From Fimenecus sp964540535 (lineage in GTDB: Bacteria; Bacillota; Clostridia; Oscillospirales; Acutalibacteraceae): 64,000 nt of DNA. Positions 50,579-59,668 of the stretch are shown one piece after another. The translations under genes and the position numbers were made by a program. Every line of letters begins with the position of its first letter. Position 1 is the first letter of the stretch. The notes beneath the pieces were generated by a model. That model searched no databases. It was given only the letters and a program-made list of their open reading frames with translations, and was not told where the DNA came from. The stretch lies in assembly GCA_964540535.1 (NCBI GenBank), contig CAZIMO010000004.1:150276-214275 (forward strand), given 5' to 3'.

Positions 50579-52009
50579 TCACTTTGTTCTCTCGTAAATT
50601 ATTTTTGAGTCGCCGCCGAATTTTGTAACCTCACTCATAGGAACATTCAATTCGCGCGCGATAATTTCAACAACTTTGCTTCCGCAGAAGCCACCCTGAC
50701 AGCGACCCATACCTGCGCGTGTACGGCGCTTAACACCGTCAACATCACGAGCGCCGGCAGGAGCGTGGATAGCATCGATAATTTCACCCTCGGTTATTGT
50801 TTCGCAACGGCAAACAATTCTGCCGTATGCCGAATTTTTCTTAATAAGCTCCGCTCTTTCTTCATCATTCATATGACGGAAGCGAACAGGCTCTTCTCTT
50901 GTTTCGGTATAAGCATCCTTTTCAACAAGCTCAACCTTTTCAGCGAGAATATCGCGGACATAAACCGCAATTGCAGGAGCGGAAGAAAGCCCCGGAGATT
51001 CAATACCTGCAACATTGAGGAAGTTTTCGCTTGTGGGACACCAGCCGATAATAAAATCGTCTGTTACAGGATGCGAACGAACACCTGCAAATGATGTTAT
51101 TGCATTTCTTGCAGAAACTGTAGGAACGGATTTAAGTGCCTTTTCAACAATTTCCATAAGACCTGCCGGAGTTGTATCTGTATCATCTTTGCTTTCTTGG
51201 TTGATAGCTGTGGGTCCGATAAGAAGGTTGCCGTCAACTGTGGGAGTTACAAGAATACCTTTACCCATTTCATTGGGGCATTGGAAAATTGTATGAACTG
51301 CCAAATTGCCCACGGATTTATCGAGAAGATAATATTCACCCTTTCGGGGAATGATTTCAATTGAATTATCCCCTACCATATGGGCAAGGTCGTCAGAAAA
51401 ATTACCTGCCGCATTGATAATATACTTTGCAGAAATATCGCCTAAAGATGTTTTAAGCGTATAAGCGCCGTCTGCTTCTTCAATTGCATTTACACAGCAG
51501 TTTCTGATGAACTCGACACCGTTTGTTACTGCATTTTCGACTGATGCAATTGTAAGCTCGTAAGGACATACAATGCCTGCGCTTTCGCAGAGAAGTGCGC
51601 CGACTGCTTTATCACTAATATTGGGCTCAATTCTGCGAAGCTCTTCGCGGTCAATAACAGAAAGACCAGGAACACCGTTCTTAACGCCTCTGTCATAAAG
51701 CACCTTAATATGTTCCATTTCGCTCTCTGAAAAAGCAACAACAACAGAACCGTTATTTTTGAACGGAACTGAAAGCTTTTTGCAAAGCTCGGGCATCATA
51801 GCAGTACCCTTAACATTAAGCTCTGCTTTAAGCGTACCGTTTTGCGCATCAAAGCCGCCATGCACAATAGCACTGTTTGCCTTTGTTGTACCCATTGCAA
51901 CATCATTACACTTTTCAAGCAATGCAATCTGAAGCTTATAACGGCTAAGCTCGCGCGCAATGAGTCCGCCGACAACACCGGCGCCCACAATTGCTACATC
52001 GTAAGTCAT
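50579..52009 (-). CDS. GlpA-like FAD-dependent glycerol-3-phosphate dehydrogenase
   Basis: DAO-family flavoprotein of 476 residues. FAD motif VGAGVVGGLIARELSRY near the start, NSAIVHGGFDAQ and the C-terminal SPGLSSAPAIA. After residue ~400 comes a BFD-like [2Fe-2S] domain with CRCETITEGEI and RAGMGRCQGGFCG, as in anaerobic GlpA. Start ATG 52009 with a GGAAGGG SD; the TTG 14 codons upstream is not supported. Leads a three-gene operon, so use of glycerol-3-phosphate is likely; a related 2-hydroxyacid substrate is possible. Confidence 0.88.
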   Translation of the reverse strand: MTYDVAIVGAGVVGGLIARELSRYKLQIALLEKCNDVAMGTTKANSAIVHGGFDAQNGTLKAELNVKGTAMMPELCKKLSVPFKNNGSVVVAFSESEMEHIKVLYDRGVKNGVPGLSVIDREELRRIEPNISDKAVGALLCESAGIVCPYELTIASVENAVTNGVEFIRNCCVNAIEEADGAYTLKTSLGDISAKYIINAAGNFSDDLAHMVGDNSIEIIPRKGEYYLLDKSVGNLAVHTIFQCPNEMGKGILVTPTVDGNLLIGPTAINQESKDDTDTTPAGLMEIVEKALKSVPTVSARNAITSFAGVRSHPVTDDFIIGWCPTSENFLNVAGIESPGLSSAPAIAVYVRDILAEKVELVEKDAYTETREEPVRFRHMNDEERAELIKKNSAYGRIVCRCETITEGEIIDAIHAPAGARDVDGVKRRTRAGMGRCQGGFCGSKVVEIIARELNVPMSEVTKFGGDSKIIYERTK

Positions 52010-52059
52010 AATTAACCCTTCCTTTTTCAATATTTTTACATATTCTTTCAAGATTTATA

Positions 52060-52101
52060 ATTATACCACATTTGTTTAAAAATTAACATACTTTTCGACA
52101 A
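52060..52101 (-). promoter_or_regulatory. glp-like operon promoter region with Spo0A-box match
   Basis: Minus strand TATAAT at 52060-52065 with only a poor -35. A perfect TTGTCGAA, the Spo0A box consensus, is at 52094-52101, about 30 nt upstream of the -10. The 8-mer could be chance; see findings. Confidence 0.4.
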
Positions 52102-52130
52102 ATTTCCTTAGTTATTTTTTAAGTATTATA

Positions 52131-52835
52131 TTATTTCGTCTGCGCTTTCAGCTTATCACCTATTCTTTTGATAATTCTTTTCTCTAATCGGGAAATATAG
52201 CTTTGGGAAATGCCCAATTTATCAGCAACTTGCTTTTGTGTAAGCTCTTCTTTATCGCCTAAACCGAAACGCATATCTATTATTTCCCGTTCACGGTCCG
52301 GCAAGGTATCAATGACCTTTAAAAGTATTCTTTTTTCGTCTTCATCTTCCATTTCACGGTTGATTTCATCGCCGTCACTGCCCAAAACATCGGATAGCAT
52401 AAGCTCGTTTCCGTCCCAATCGGTATTCAACGGTTCATCAAGGGATATTTCCATTTTTTGCGAGGTGATTTTGCGAAGATGCATTAAAATTTCATTTTCA
52501 ATACACCGCGAAGCATAAGTTGCAAGCTTAATATTTTTTTCGGGCGAAAAAGTATTCACTGCTTTTATGAGTCCGATTGTGCCAATTGATATTAAATCTT
52601 CAATATTAACTCCTGAACTTTCAAATTTCTTCGCAATATATACCACAAGCCGTAAGTTATGGGTAATCAGCTTTTCACGGGCTTTTTCATCGCCTTTCGC
52701 CAAGCTTTCGCTTAATGTTTGCTCTTCTTCTTTAGTTAGGGGTTCGGGCAAAGAAATAGGGCCGTTTATATAATAAACTCCCCTTTTAAACAGTCCCAAA
52801 TAAAGTTTTTGAAAAAACAGCTTCAGCTTAAACAT
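52131..52835 (-). CDS. sigE: RNA polymerase sigma-E (mother cell, sporulation)
   Basis: Early mother-cell sigma factor made as an inactive precursor. The N-terminus MFKLKLFFQKLYLGLFKRGV is the hydrophobic/basic pro-sequence that tethers it to membrane, and YYINGPISLPEPL is around the processing site. Region 2 (NLRLVVYIAKKFESSG; DLISIGTIGLIKAVNTF) and region 4 (LPDREREIIDMRFGL; QKQVADKLGISQSYISRLEKRI) are intact. Start ATG 52835 with a GAAGGAGA SD, overlapping spoIIGA by 8 nt. sigG, usually next, is not here. Confidence 0.96.
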   Translation of the reverse strand: MFKLKLFFQKLYLGLFKRGVYYINGPISLPEPLTKEEEQTLSESLAKGDEKAREKLITHNLRLVVYIAKKFESSGVNIEDLISIGTIGLIKAVNTFSPEKNIKLATYASRCIENEILMHLRKITSQKMEISLDEPLNTDWDGNELMLSDVLGSDGDEINREMEDEDEKRILLKVIDTLPDREREIIDMRFGLGDKEELTQKQVADKLGISQSYISRLEKRIIKRIGDKLKAQTK

Positions 52836-53628
52836 TCTGCATTTCTCCTTCAAGATTTATATTAAGTATTATTTTGTATTCTTCGTGGGGTACGGTGCTT
52901 TCGCCTATATAGACCTTATCGGTTTTGAATTCGTTTATTTGAAGATAATCGGGGCGAAAGGCTTTTATGAGAGAATCGCCGTTTACCGTTGACACCGGAA
53001 TGAGACGAAGCTTTTCATTCGGTATATAAAACTGATTAAAAAGCTCTTTTTCTGCCATTACTACAGGTAATGAGGAAAAAGGTTCACGCAAATTATTGCC
53101 TGTATCCATCAGCGCTTTGCAGGATACCGACTTACCGTTTTGCTGAATTGTCACATAATATTCACGGCTTTTAGGCGCTTTTTTATCGGTTAGTTTTGCC
53201 GCTACCGTTATTACCGTATATGACAACACGGTGCAAACTACGAGAAAAGTAACATCAATATCGAAATAAACAATTCCGTTGCTGTAAATTAAAATATCCG
53301 TATCAAAAAATATGTAAACCGCAAACATAAGACCGCCGAAAATAAAGCTTATGGCAAACAGCCAAAAAAGCTTTTTAATCAGGCTTTTTAACGGCTTTAC
53401 ACCGAATGTTATTACAGTCATCAGGATAGCTGTTATAAGCTTTAAAACGGTCATTAAAGCGCCTAATCTATCAAGAAAAATGAGCATTGACGATACTCCG
53501 CCTGCAAGCGAACCTAAAGCAATTCGCCAGCGTGAGGTATGAGTGCGGGTAATTTTTCTCACGGCAAGCAATATGAAATAATTTACCAAAGTATTGATAA
53601 TTATGAGAACATCAACATAAACAGTCAA
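52828..53628 (-). CDS. spoIIGA: SpoIIGA, pro-sigma-E processing aspartic protease
   Basis: Septal membrane protease that removes the pro-sequence of sigma-E after a forespore signal. Five membrane spans in the first ~150 residues, then a soluble domain with the catalytic ALMDTGNNLREP motif (Asp in DTG). Start set at TTG 53628, giving MTVYVDVLIIINTL, which matches the family's usual N-terminus and has GGTGAT upstream; longer frames to 53676 are unlikely. It precedes sigE with overlap, the invariant order in spore formers. Confidence 0.93.
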   Translation of the reverse strand: MTVYVDVLIIINTLVNYFILLAVRKITRTHTSRWRIALGSLAGGVSSMLIFLDRLGALMTVLKLITAILMTVITFGVKPLKSLIKKLFWLFAISFIFGGLMFAVYIFFDTDILIYSNGIVYFDIDVTFLVVCTVLSYTVITVAAKLTDKKAPKSREYYVTIQQNGKSVSCKALMDTGNNLREPFSSLPVVMAEKELFNQFYIPNEKLRLIPVSTVNGDSLIKAFRPDYLQINEFKTDKVYIGESTVPHEEYKIILNINLEGEMQNV

Positions 53629-53645
53629 AACCATCACCAACAAAA

Positions 53646-53682
53646 AAATGCTTGACACCATTATACAAGGCATCAAGCATTT
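53646..53682 (-). terminator. Terminator between ruvX and spoIIGA
   Basis: A 10-bp stem, AAATGCTTGA / TCAAGCATTT, followed on the minus strand by TTTTTG. It ends the pbp-ruvX operon, yet it overlaps the spoIIGA -10 region. Confidence 0.75.
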
Positions 53683-53693
53683 AATTTGTCAAA
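53660..53693 (-). promoter_or_regulatory. spoIIG promoter with 21-nt spacer and 0A-like box
   Basis: Minus strand perfect TTGACA (53687-53692), 21-nt spacer, perfect TATAAT (53660-53665). Complementary to the -35 region, TTGTCAAA (53686-53693) is one base from the Spo0A box TTGTCGAA. B. subtilis spoIIG has the same odd layout: sigma-A boxes too far apart, with Spo0A bound over the -35. Confidence 0.65.
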
Positions 53694-53695
53694 TT

Positions 53696-54103
53696 TTAGA
53701 TTGATTTAAGATAATCTTCAAGAATTAAAACAGCCGAAACAGCATCAACAACTGCTTTGCGTTTCTTACCGCGCACATCGGCAGTATTAAGAATGTTATG
53801 GGCTGAAACCGTTGTCAGCCGTTCATTTTGAAACGCTACAGGCAGTCCTGTTTTTTCCTCAAGGATCTTACCGAATTCACGGCAAGCGTCACTCCTGAAA
53901 CCGTAACTGCCGTCCATATTTTGCGGAAGTCCCACGCAAAGCTTTTCCGCCTTTTTTTCGAGGGCTAATTCTGTGATTTTCTCGGCAAGTCTTTCGCGGT
54001 CTTTTTCGGTAATTACGCACACAGGTGAAGCTAAAATCTGCATTTTATCACAAACTGCAATACCTGTGCGGACATCCCCGTAATCGACGGACATTATAAC
54101 CAT
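53696..54103 (-). CDS. ruvX: RuvX/YqgF Holliday-junction resolvase-like protein
   Basis: RNase H-fold protein of the YqgF family, implicated in pre-16S rRNA processing and proposed as a resolvase. The start MVIMSVDYGDVRTGIAVCD contains the first catalytic Asp; CVGLPQNMDGS near residue 58 and FQNERLTT near residue 95 follow. 135 residues. Its ATG overlaps the PBP stop by one base, with GAGGAGG upstream, so translation is coupled. Confidence 0.92.
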   Translation of the reverse strand: MVIMSVDYGDVRTGIAVCDKMQILASPVCVITEKDRERLAEKITELALEKKAEKLCVGLPQNMDGSYGFRSDACREFGKILEEKTGLPVAFQNERLTTVSAHNILNTADVRGKKRKAVVDAVSAVLILEDYLKSI

Positions 54104-56394
54104 TATGCCGCCTCCTCACCGCCTACAGGCTCTTCAACAACAGGCGGCGCATCGGTTACAGGTTCTGTCACAACAGGCATTGTTGTGGCTGTTGTGTCAT
54201 CAACAGGAGGCGCATTTGTTCCTACGGAAGATGTTGGTTCATCGGGCTTTGGCGCATACGAACCGCAATTTTTACAAGTTGCAGGCAGATTTGATTTTTT
54301 ATACCAACCCGAAGCCTTTGAATAGCAATTATCGCCTGCTAAAAGTCCCGTTGCGGTGCAGTAAGAACGTTTAACCACATCGTCGGTATACTGCTCAAAG
54401 GATTTTGAAGCAAGATTTTTATGAACTCTATCCATAACCGTTTTAAAGATAAGACCGGCAGGATTACCGCTTGCTACAATTGCTTTATTATAGTCATAAC
54501 CGAACCAAACAGACGCTACATAGTAAGGAGTACCTGCGCACATCCAACGGTCATTATTATTTGTGGTTGTTCCCGACTTTGCAAATGTTTTGAAGCCATC
54601 GACACCGTAACCGCGGCCTGTACCCATTGAGCCGTAGATAACAGTCTGCATCATTTCGTTCATAACATAAGCGGTTTCAGGAGAAATTGCCTGCTCATAT
54701 TTTGAAGTATCAGTTTGAAGAATAATATTCTCACCGGAGCTGTCGGTAACTTTCGTATAACAATAAGGCTCATAATATTTACCGCCGTTACCGAATGTTG
54801 CAAATGCCGCCGCCATTTGAAGCGTTGTAGCGCCGCCTTTTGAACCGCCTGTTGCAAGTGCAGAGGGTGAAACGCTGTCTTCAGAGTCATTCATAGTGGT
54901 AATATGGAATTTTTCTTTTACATAATCGTAACTCATTTCAAAGCCCATTTTCATAAGAAGCTGAGCAGGAACGGTATTATATGAAATGGCTATGGCATAC
55001 TGTGCGGTTACATAGCTGTTGGGCGAACCTTTACTTCCGCCGTAATTTTCCGGCCAGCGGTCGCCTTTCCAAGTAATGCCGTAGTTCATAACCTTTGTTG
55101 ACCAAGTGATATAATCCTCTTCAATGGCAGGAGCATAAATACTCAAGGGTTTAATTGAAGAACCCGGCTGACGCACAGCAGAAACTGCGCGGTTATTTGA
55201 ACGGTTTTCGGTTTTTTCGCCCGCACCGCCGATCATTGCAACGATTCTACCGCTGTAATCCATAATGGTAATTGCCGACTGTGAAGCGTCTGCGGGATTG
55301 GTTACTCTTTCACTTGGGAAATTTGTACGGTGGACATAAACATCTTCAGCAATTTCTTGTATTCTCATATCAACCGCCGAATAGATACGCAAACCGCCCG
55401 AATAAATCATTCTTGTAGCTTCATAGCTTGAATAGCCCTGATTTTTCAAATCTTTTATAACAGAGCTGATTACATAGTCGACATAATAGCTTTGAACCTC
55501 ATTATCTTTTGCGGTTTCAACCTTTTTATCATTTTCTTCAACATATTTTTCGCTGTTTGTGAAAATAAGCTCATAAGCCATTGCTTCGTCATACTGCTCT
55601 TGAGTAATCATTTCCTCTTCAAGCATTCTGCCCAAACACCATTCCTGACGGGCTTTATTAGCCTCGGGCTGCCAAAGAGGATCGTTAGCGGCAGGAGTTT
55701 GGGTGATAACTGCAATTGAAGCACACTCGGCGATGTTAAGTTCTGAAACATCTTTTCCGAAATAAGTTTCAGCCGCCGTTTGAACACCGTAGCAGTTGTG
55801 GCTCAGATAAATTGTATTAAGATAAGCCTCTATAATATCGTCTTTTTCATAATATTTTTCAAGATTTAAGGCAGAAAGAACCTCATAATATTTTCGGTTG
55901 ATATTTCTTCCGCTTTCGCCTGTAAGGTTTTTAATCAACTGCTGTGTAAGCGTTGACGCACCTCGCATTTGACCGTTATTGGAAAAAAATGACCTTGCAA
56001 TACCGAGAGTCATACTGAACCAGTCAACACCGGGATGGTCATAGAAACGCTTATCCTCAATAGCGATAAAAGCTTTGCTCATCCATTCAGACATATCGTC
56101 AAGCTTAACCCACACACGGTTTTGCTCGCCGTGAAGCTTGGCAATTTCAACAGGCTGATTTTCTTCGTCCATAGCGTAAACGATTGTAGTTTGGTCTTGA
56201 TTTTCTTTATAGAACTCAAGGTCGATAATACGATCGCCGTTTACTGTGCTGACTGCACTTGTAAGAATATAACAGCCGACAATAAAGCAAGTCATAAGTC
56301 CTGTAAAAACAATTGCCAAAAAAGCAGTAAGAAAGGTCTTCTTACCTCGTGACATAGGCTTTTTAGCTTTAATTTTTTGAGTCCTTCTTTTCAT
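54103..56394 (-). CDS. Class A penicillin-binding protein (transglycosylase/transpeptidase)
   Basis: Bifunctional peptidoglycan synthase of 763 residues. Membrane anchor around 20-45. The GT51 domain has EDKRFYDHPGVDW (catalytic Glu 113) and RGASTLTQQLIKNL. The transpeptidase domain has SSIK (Ser 412, Lys 415), SYN (471-473) and KSGT (606-609). After ~700 a Pro/Thr/Val-rich tail follows CKNCGSYAPKPDEP. CGGAGGAG SD. First gene of the operon with ruvX. Name (ponA/pbpF type) not fixed from sequence alone. Confidence 0.95.
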   Translation of the reverse strand: MKRRTQKIKAKKPMSRGKKTFLTAFLAIVFTGLMTCFIVGCYILTSAVSTVNGDRIIDLEFYKENQDQTTIVYAMDEENQPVEIAKLHGEQNRVWVKLDDMSEWMSKAFIAIEDKRFYDHPGVDWFSMTLGIARSFFSNNGQMRGASTLTQQLIKNLTGESGRNINRKYYEVLSALNLEKYYEKDDIIEAYLNTIYLSHNCYGVQTAAETYFGKDVSELNIAECASIAVITQTPAANDPLWQPEANKARQEWCLGRMLEEEMITQEQYDEAMAYELIFTNSEKYVEENDKKVETAKDNEVQSYYVDYVISSVIKDLKNQGYSSYEATRMIYSGGLRIYSAVDMRIQEIAEDVYVHRTNFPSERVTNPADASQSAITIMDYSGRIVAMIGGAGEKTENRSNNRAVSAVRQPGSSIKPLSIYAPAIEEDYITWSTKVMNYGITWKGDRWPENYGGSKGSPNSYVTAQYAIAISYNTVPAQLLMKMGFEMSYDYVKEKFHITTMNDSEDSVSPSALATGGSKGGATTLQMAAAFATFGNGGKYYEPYCYTKVTDSSGENIILQTDTSKYEQAISPETAYVMNEMMQTVIYGSMGTGRGYGVDGFKTFAKSGTTTNNNDRWMCAGTPYYVASVWFGYDYNKAIVASGNPAGLIFKTVMDRVHKNLASKSFEQYTDDVVKRSYCTATGLLAGDNCYSKASGWYKKSNLPATCKNCGSYAPKPDEPTSSVGTNAPPVDDTTATTMPVVTEPVTDAPPVVEEPVGGEEAA

Positions 56395-56552
56395 AAAACT
56401 CCTCCGAAACTGTATTTAAACACAGCTTTACAACTATACATATTAAGTATAGCACAAAAGTTATAAAATGTTTAGTATTTTTTTACAATTTTAAACTTTT
56501 TTAATAATTTGTAATAAATTTGATAAAAATACAAATAAAGGAAGTGTAAAAG

Positions 56553-56870
56553 ATGAGAAAAAAGCATTTGAAAATAATATTATTCTCTGCACTTTGCATT
56601 TGCGTATTTGCTTGGCTTTTTACAGCACTTAACCGTGACATTCAAAATTCTGTTTATGAAAATCCCTATACTCCGCAAAACGATTATTACACTGTAACCG
56701 AATATCAAGGAAAGATAGCGGTATTTAAAAATACCGATAAAATCCCCATTGATGTTTATAACACTTATGTTGCATATCTGCCCGAGCATGACCGACAGCT
56801 TTTAAAAGACGGCATAAGGGCTAACAGCACCGCAGAATTACAGGATATTATTGAGGATTACACAAGTTAA
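56553..56870 (+). CDS. BofC-like small membrane-anchored protein
   Basis: A 105-residue protein: signal-anchor at residues ~7-25, then a compact domain beginning YYTVTEYQGKIAVFKN with KIPIDVYNTYVAYLPEHD. This resembles the C-terminal domain of BofC-type sporulation proteins, where it inhibits the SpoIVB signalling protease; in many Clostridia such short forms are of unknown role. AAAGGAAGTG SD. No consensus promoter seen. Its stop overlaps the stop of the convergent glycoside hydrolase by 4 nt. Confidence 0.6.
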   Translation: MRKKHLKIILFSALCICVFAWLFTALNRDIQNSVYENPYTPQNDYYTVTEYQGKIAVFKNTDKIPIDVYNTYVAYLPEHDRQLLKDGIRANSTAELQDIIEDYTS

Positions 56871-59563
56871 TTTTTAGTGATTTTGACTTTTACTAATTCT
56901 TCTGTTTCGCTGAACGTGATTTCAATAATTCCGTCGTCACGGAAGGCTATATCGGCTTTTGCGCCTGTTACCCGAACACCATATCCGTATTTGTCGCTCA
57001 TAACAATAACTGCCGAACGCTTTTCGTTTTTGCCGTAGCATTTAAGCTCACATTCAAATTCAGTTTTTTCATCATTAAAAGAACTGCTCATAACCATTGT
57101 GTCAAAGCCTGTTGACAGTGTACCCGGCTTGAAATAAGCGTTAGTCCAGATATTTACAGGAGTTGACAATCCGCCGAAATTATGGAACCAGCCTCCCCTG
57201 CCCGATGTGATATTAAACATTTCAAAGGTATAATATGAATATTCAACCTCACGCTTCCAAGCGTCGAGAGCTGTTTTAGCAATTTTGAAAGCGAAATCGG
57301 TTTCGCCGAAATCAAGCATAGTTTTCCATACGAACCACTGATGCGAAAGCCACACATTGCCGTTCCAATAACCGTTGGTAATATAATATGACGCAGTTTT
57401 ATCAACAGCGCTTATGCCGACAGGGCTGAACATTTCATCATCGCTCTTTAAATGACCGAGAATTCTGTCACGCTGTGAGTCTGTCACTGCGCCTGCAATT
57501 ATCGGATAAATACCGTCCATAGTTTTATTAAGGTTTTCGCCCTGTGAGTTTCTGTACTGCTCTTTGGGATTTCCGTTTTCATCGTGAATAACGTAAGAGA
57601 AATAACCGCATTCCTCATCCCAAGAATATTTTTGAAGAGCTGATGAAACTCTTTCAATATCTTCAAGATAAACTGCTTTATCGTTCTCTTTGCCCAGCAG
57701 ATCTGCAGCCATATACATAATTTTTGCGCAGCGGATTACTTGGCACGATGAAATTACAGGAGTCATATATTTCTGCTTATTCTCGGCATACATAGCTTTT
57801 TGCGGCGGCAAATCGTCCATTCCGCTGCAATTATAGAAATAATCAAAGGTAGTTGTCAAACCGCTGTTGAATTTTGTTGTGGTTGAACCGTTGATTTTGC
57901 CTGCAAGAAAATCATAGAAAAGCTTGACGCGGTCATAATACTTTAGTAATTCCGCTTTATCGTTCGCTCTTTTAAGCATTTCAAGATACTGATAAATATG
58001 CACAGGCACAGGCGAGCCGTGAAGCAAAAATGCCCAATCCTTATTATCACTGTCGCTTAAATATGTATCAAGGATGTAGTCGGCAATTTGCGGCGCAAAT
58101 TCAAGCATATCAAGCCCTATGAAGCCGGAATCCCAAGTATAGAAGGAATCCCACCGCTTGCCCGGGGTATGGTGAACAACATATTCGCCGTGTCGGTAAA
58201 GAGGATAAACGGTATTCTGAAAGACGGTTGCACGGAGAATTTTGTTTGAAAATTCATATGTTTTGCCCGCAAGGTTCAAGTCAAAATTTTCAAGTGAATT
58301 ATACGCTTTTTCATAAATTCTTTCATAATCGTAAACAGATTTATACTCTGTTTCGCCGAAAGAGATAACTGCATATTCAATATGAGTTGTGCGAGGTTCT
58401 ACATAAAGAGTATGAACTACCGTATTGTGATAAAAGCCCTCGTCGCTGTGTTTTTCAGAGAATGAACCTGAAAAGGTTTCAAGCATATTCTGAAAGCTTT
58501 CGTCCGGCTGTGAGATTCTCGCAGTAGGGCTATCCTCAAGACAGCCTGTATTGAAATCACGGCAACGGGTGGAATTATTAAAGGTACGAACATAGAATTT
58601 GCCGTCAAGTCCGTCATATTTATAAGAAACAAGCTTGCCGTTTTCGGTATTTTCTTCACTGATTTCGGGATAGAAATTATGTTTTTCGGATCTTACCGAA
58701 ACATTTTCTCCGCTTTCGGAAACGCAAAGAAAATCAAATTCAATTCCGCCTGTACCGCAGGACACAAGTTCAATATTTTCAGCTTCAAAAGGAACTGTTA
58801 AAATATTGAAATCCATCGCTGAAGTGAATGTTATTTTTTCGCCGTTTAGGATCCACACACTGTCAGTATTATCGGTTGTGCGGTAGCGGATGTGCAACAC
58901 AGGATTTTTAAATACATAAGCTGTGCTGACCGTATATGTAATTCTGTCGCCTGCTTCTTCGCCTAATTTTTTTAATTTCGGTAGCATATAACGATTACCA
59001 TCACGGTCGCCGAGTCCGCGGTGTTCTGTAAAGCAGTCATCGAAAAATTCGCCTTTTTTCATAGCGTCGATAACCTGACTATCCCAAGGGCGAACGGTAT
59101 TATAATCGTAAGAATTATAGTCAACAGCCTTTATAAACACTGATTTTTCGGGCAAAATCGGTGTGGTTGAAAACACATTTGGATATTCAATTGCAGAAAA
59201 AAGGTTTAAAAGGCAAATTTGCATTATATCTGTATTATTTACAAATTCTGTACGGATAAGCACGCTATCATCAGTAAGCTTTGTAAAGGATACATCGGCA
59301 TATACGCGGTCTTTCCACTCCAAATCATAGCGATAAGAGTAGAACGAATAATCGGACTTGGCTTCCCAAGGGTGAACGCCTGTGGGAACGGTCACATTGG
59401 GAACACGGGAATCGGCATTTTCTATTGCGGGGCTTACAACGCAATCAAAGCGGACTCCGCCCTCGGTTTTATGGTCAACAATTCTTGAAATACCGCTGTA
59501 TTTTTTTGAATAAGGACCCCATTTTCCTAATAAATCAAACATCTTTTCTGTAACTTTGCTCAT
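56867..59563 (-). CDS. Large (alpha/alpha)6-barrel glycoside hydrolase
   Basis: An 898-residue cytoplasmic enzyme without signal peptide. N-terminal beta-sandwich domains (to ~430) are followed by an (alpha/alpha)6 toroid resembling GH63/MGH1-like hydrolases: RWDSFYTWDSGFIGLDML near residue 475 has the WDS catalytic-acid region, NGYWNGNVWLSHQWF near 745, and GRGGWFHNFGGLSTPVN near 810. Likely cleaves alpha-linked glucose or mannose from short glycans imported by the cell; the exact bond is unknown. ACGAGGT SD. Single gene with its own promoter. Confidence 0.78.
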   Translation of the reverse strand: MSKVTEKMFDLLGKWGPYSKKYSGISRIVDHKTEGGVRFDCVVSPAIENADSRVPNVTVPTGVHPWEAKSDYSFYSYRYDLEWKDRVYADVSFTKLTDDSVLIRTEFVNNTDIMQICLLNLFSAIEYPNVFSTTPILPEKSVFIKAVDYNSYDYNTVRPWDSQVIDAMKKGEFFDDCFTEHRGLGDRDGNRYMLPKLKKLGEEAGDRITYTVSTAYVFKNPVLHIRYRTTDNTDSVWILNGEKITFTSAMDFNILTVPFEAENIELVSCGTGGIEFDFLCVSESGENVSVRSEKHNFYPEISEENTENGKLVSYKYDGLDGKFYVRTFNNSTRCRDFNTGCLEDSPTARISQPDESFQNMLETFSGSFSEKHSDEGFYHNTVVHTLYVEPRTTHIEYAVISFGETEYKSVYDYERIYEKAYNSLENFDLNLAGKTYEFSNKILRATVFQNTVYPLYRHGEYVVHHTPGKRWDSFYTWDSGFIGLDMLEFAPQIADYILDTYLSDSDNKDWAFLLHGSPVPVHIYQYLEMLKRANDKAELLKYYDRVKLFYDFLAGKINGSTTTKFNSGLTTTFDYFYNCSGMDDLPPQKAMYAENKQKYMTPVISSCQVIRCAKIMYMAADLLGKENDKAVYLEDIERVSSALQKYSWDEECGYFSYVIHDENGNPKEQYRNSQGENLNKTMDGIYPIIAGAVTDSQRDRILGHLKSDDEMFSPVGISAVDKTASYYITNGYWNGNVWLSHQWFVWKTMLDFGETDFAFKIAKTALDAWKREVEYSYYTFEMFNITSGRGGWFHNFGGLSTPVNIWTNAYFKPGTLSTGFDTMVMSSSFNDEKTEFECELKCYGKNEKRSAVIVMSDKYGYGVRVTGAKADIAFRDDGIIEITFSETEELVKVKITKN

Positions 59564-59593
59564 AGTAAATACCTCGTTGAAAAATATGGGATA

Positions 59594-59622
59594 ATTATAG
59601 CAAATAGTATATAAAAATTCAA
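59594..59622 (-). promoter_or_regulatory. Sigma-A promoter of glycoside hydrolase
   Basis: Minus strand TTGAAT (59617-59622), 17-nt spacer, TATAAT (59594-59599), 31 nt before the ATG. No cre or repressor palindrome was obvious. Confidence 0.72.
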
Positions 59623-59639
59623 TATAAACAGCATAAAAA

Positions 59640-59662
59640 ACGGCAGGTATTAACCCTGCCGT
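59640..59662 (-). terminator. radC operon terminator
   Basis: ACGGCAGG / CCTGCCGT with a 7-nt loop, followed on the minus strand by TTTTTTAT. Confidence 0.85.
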
Positions 59663-59668
59663 AAAGCT

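Noticed and set aside
53646..53682. Hairpin as a spoIIGA riboregulator
   Set aside because: It fits a standard terminator of the upstream operon better, and most of it would lie at or before the spoIIGA transcription start.
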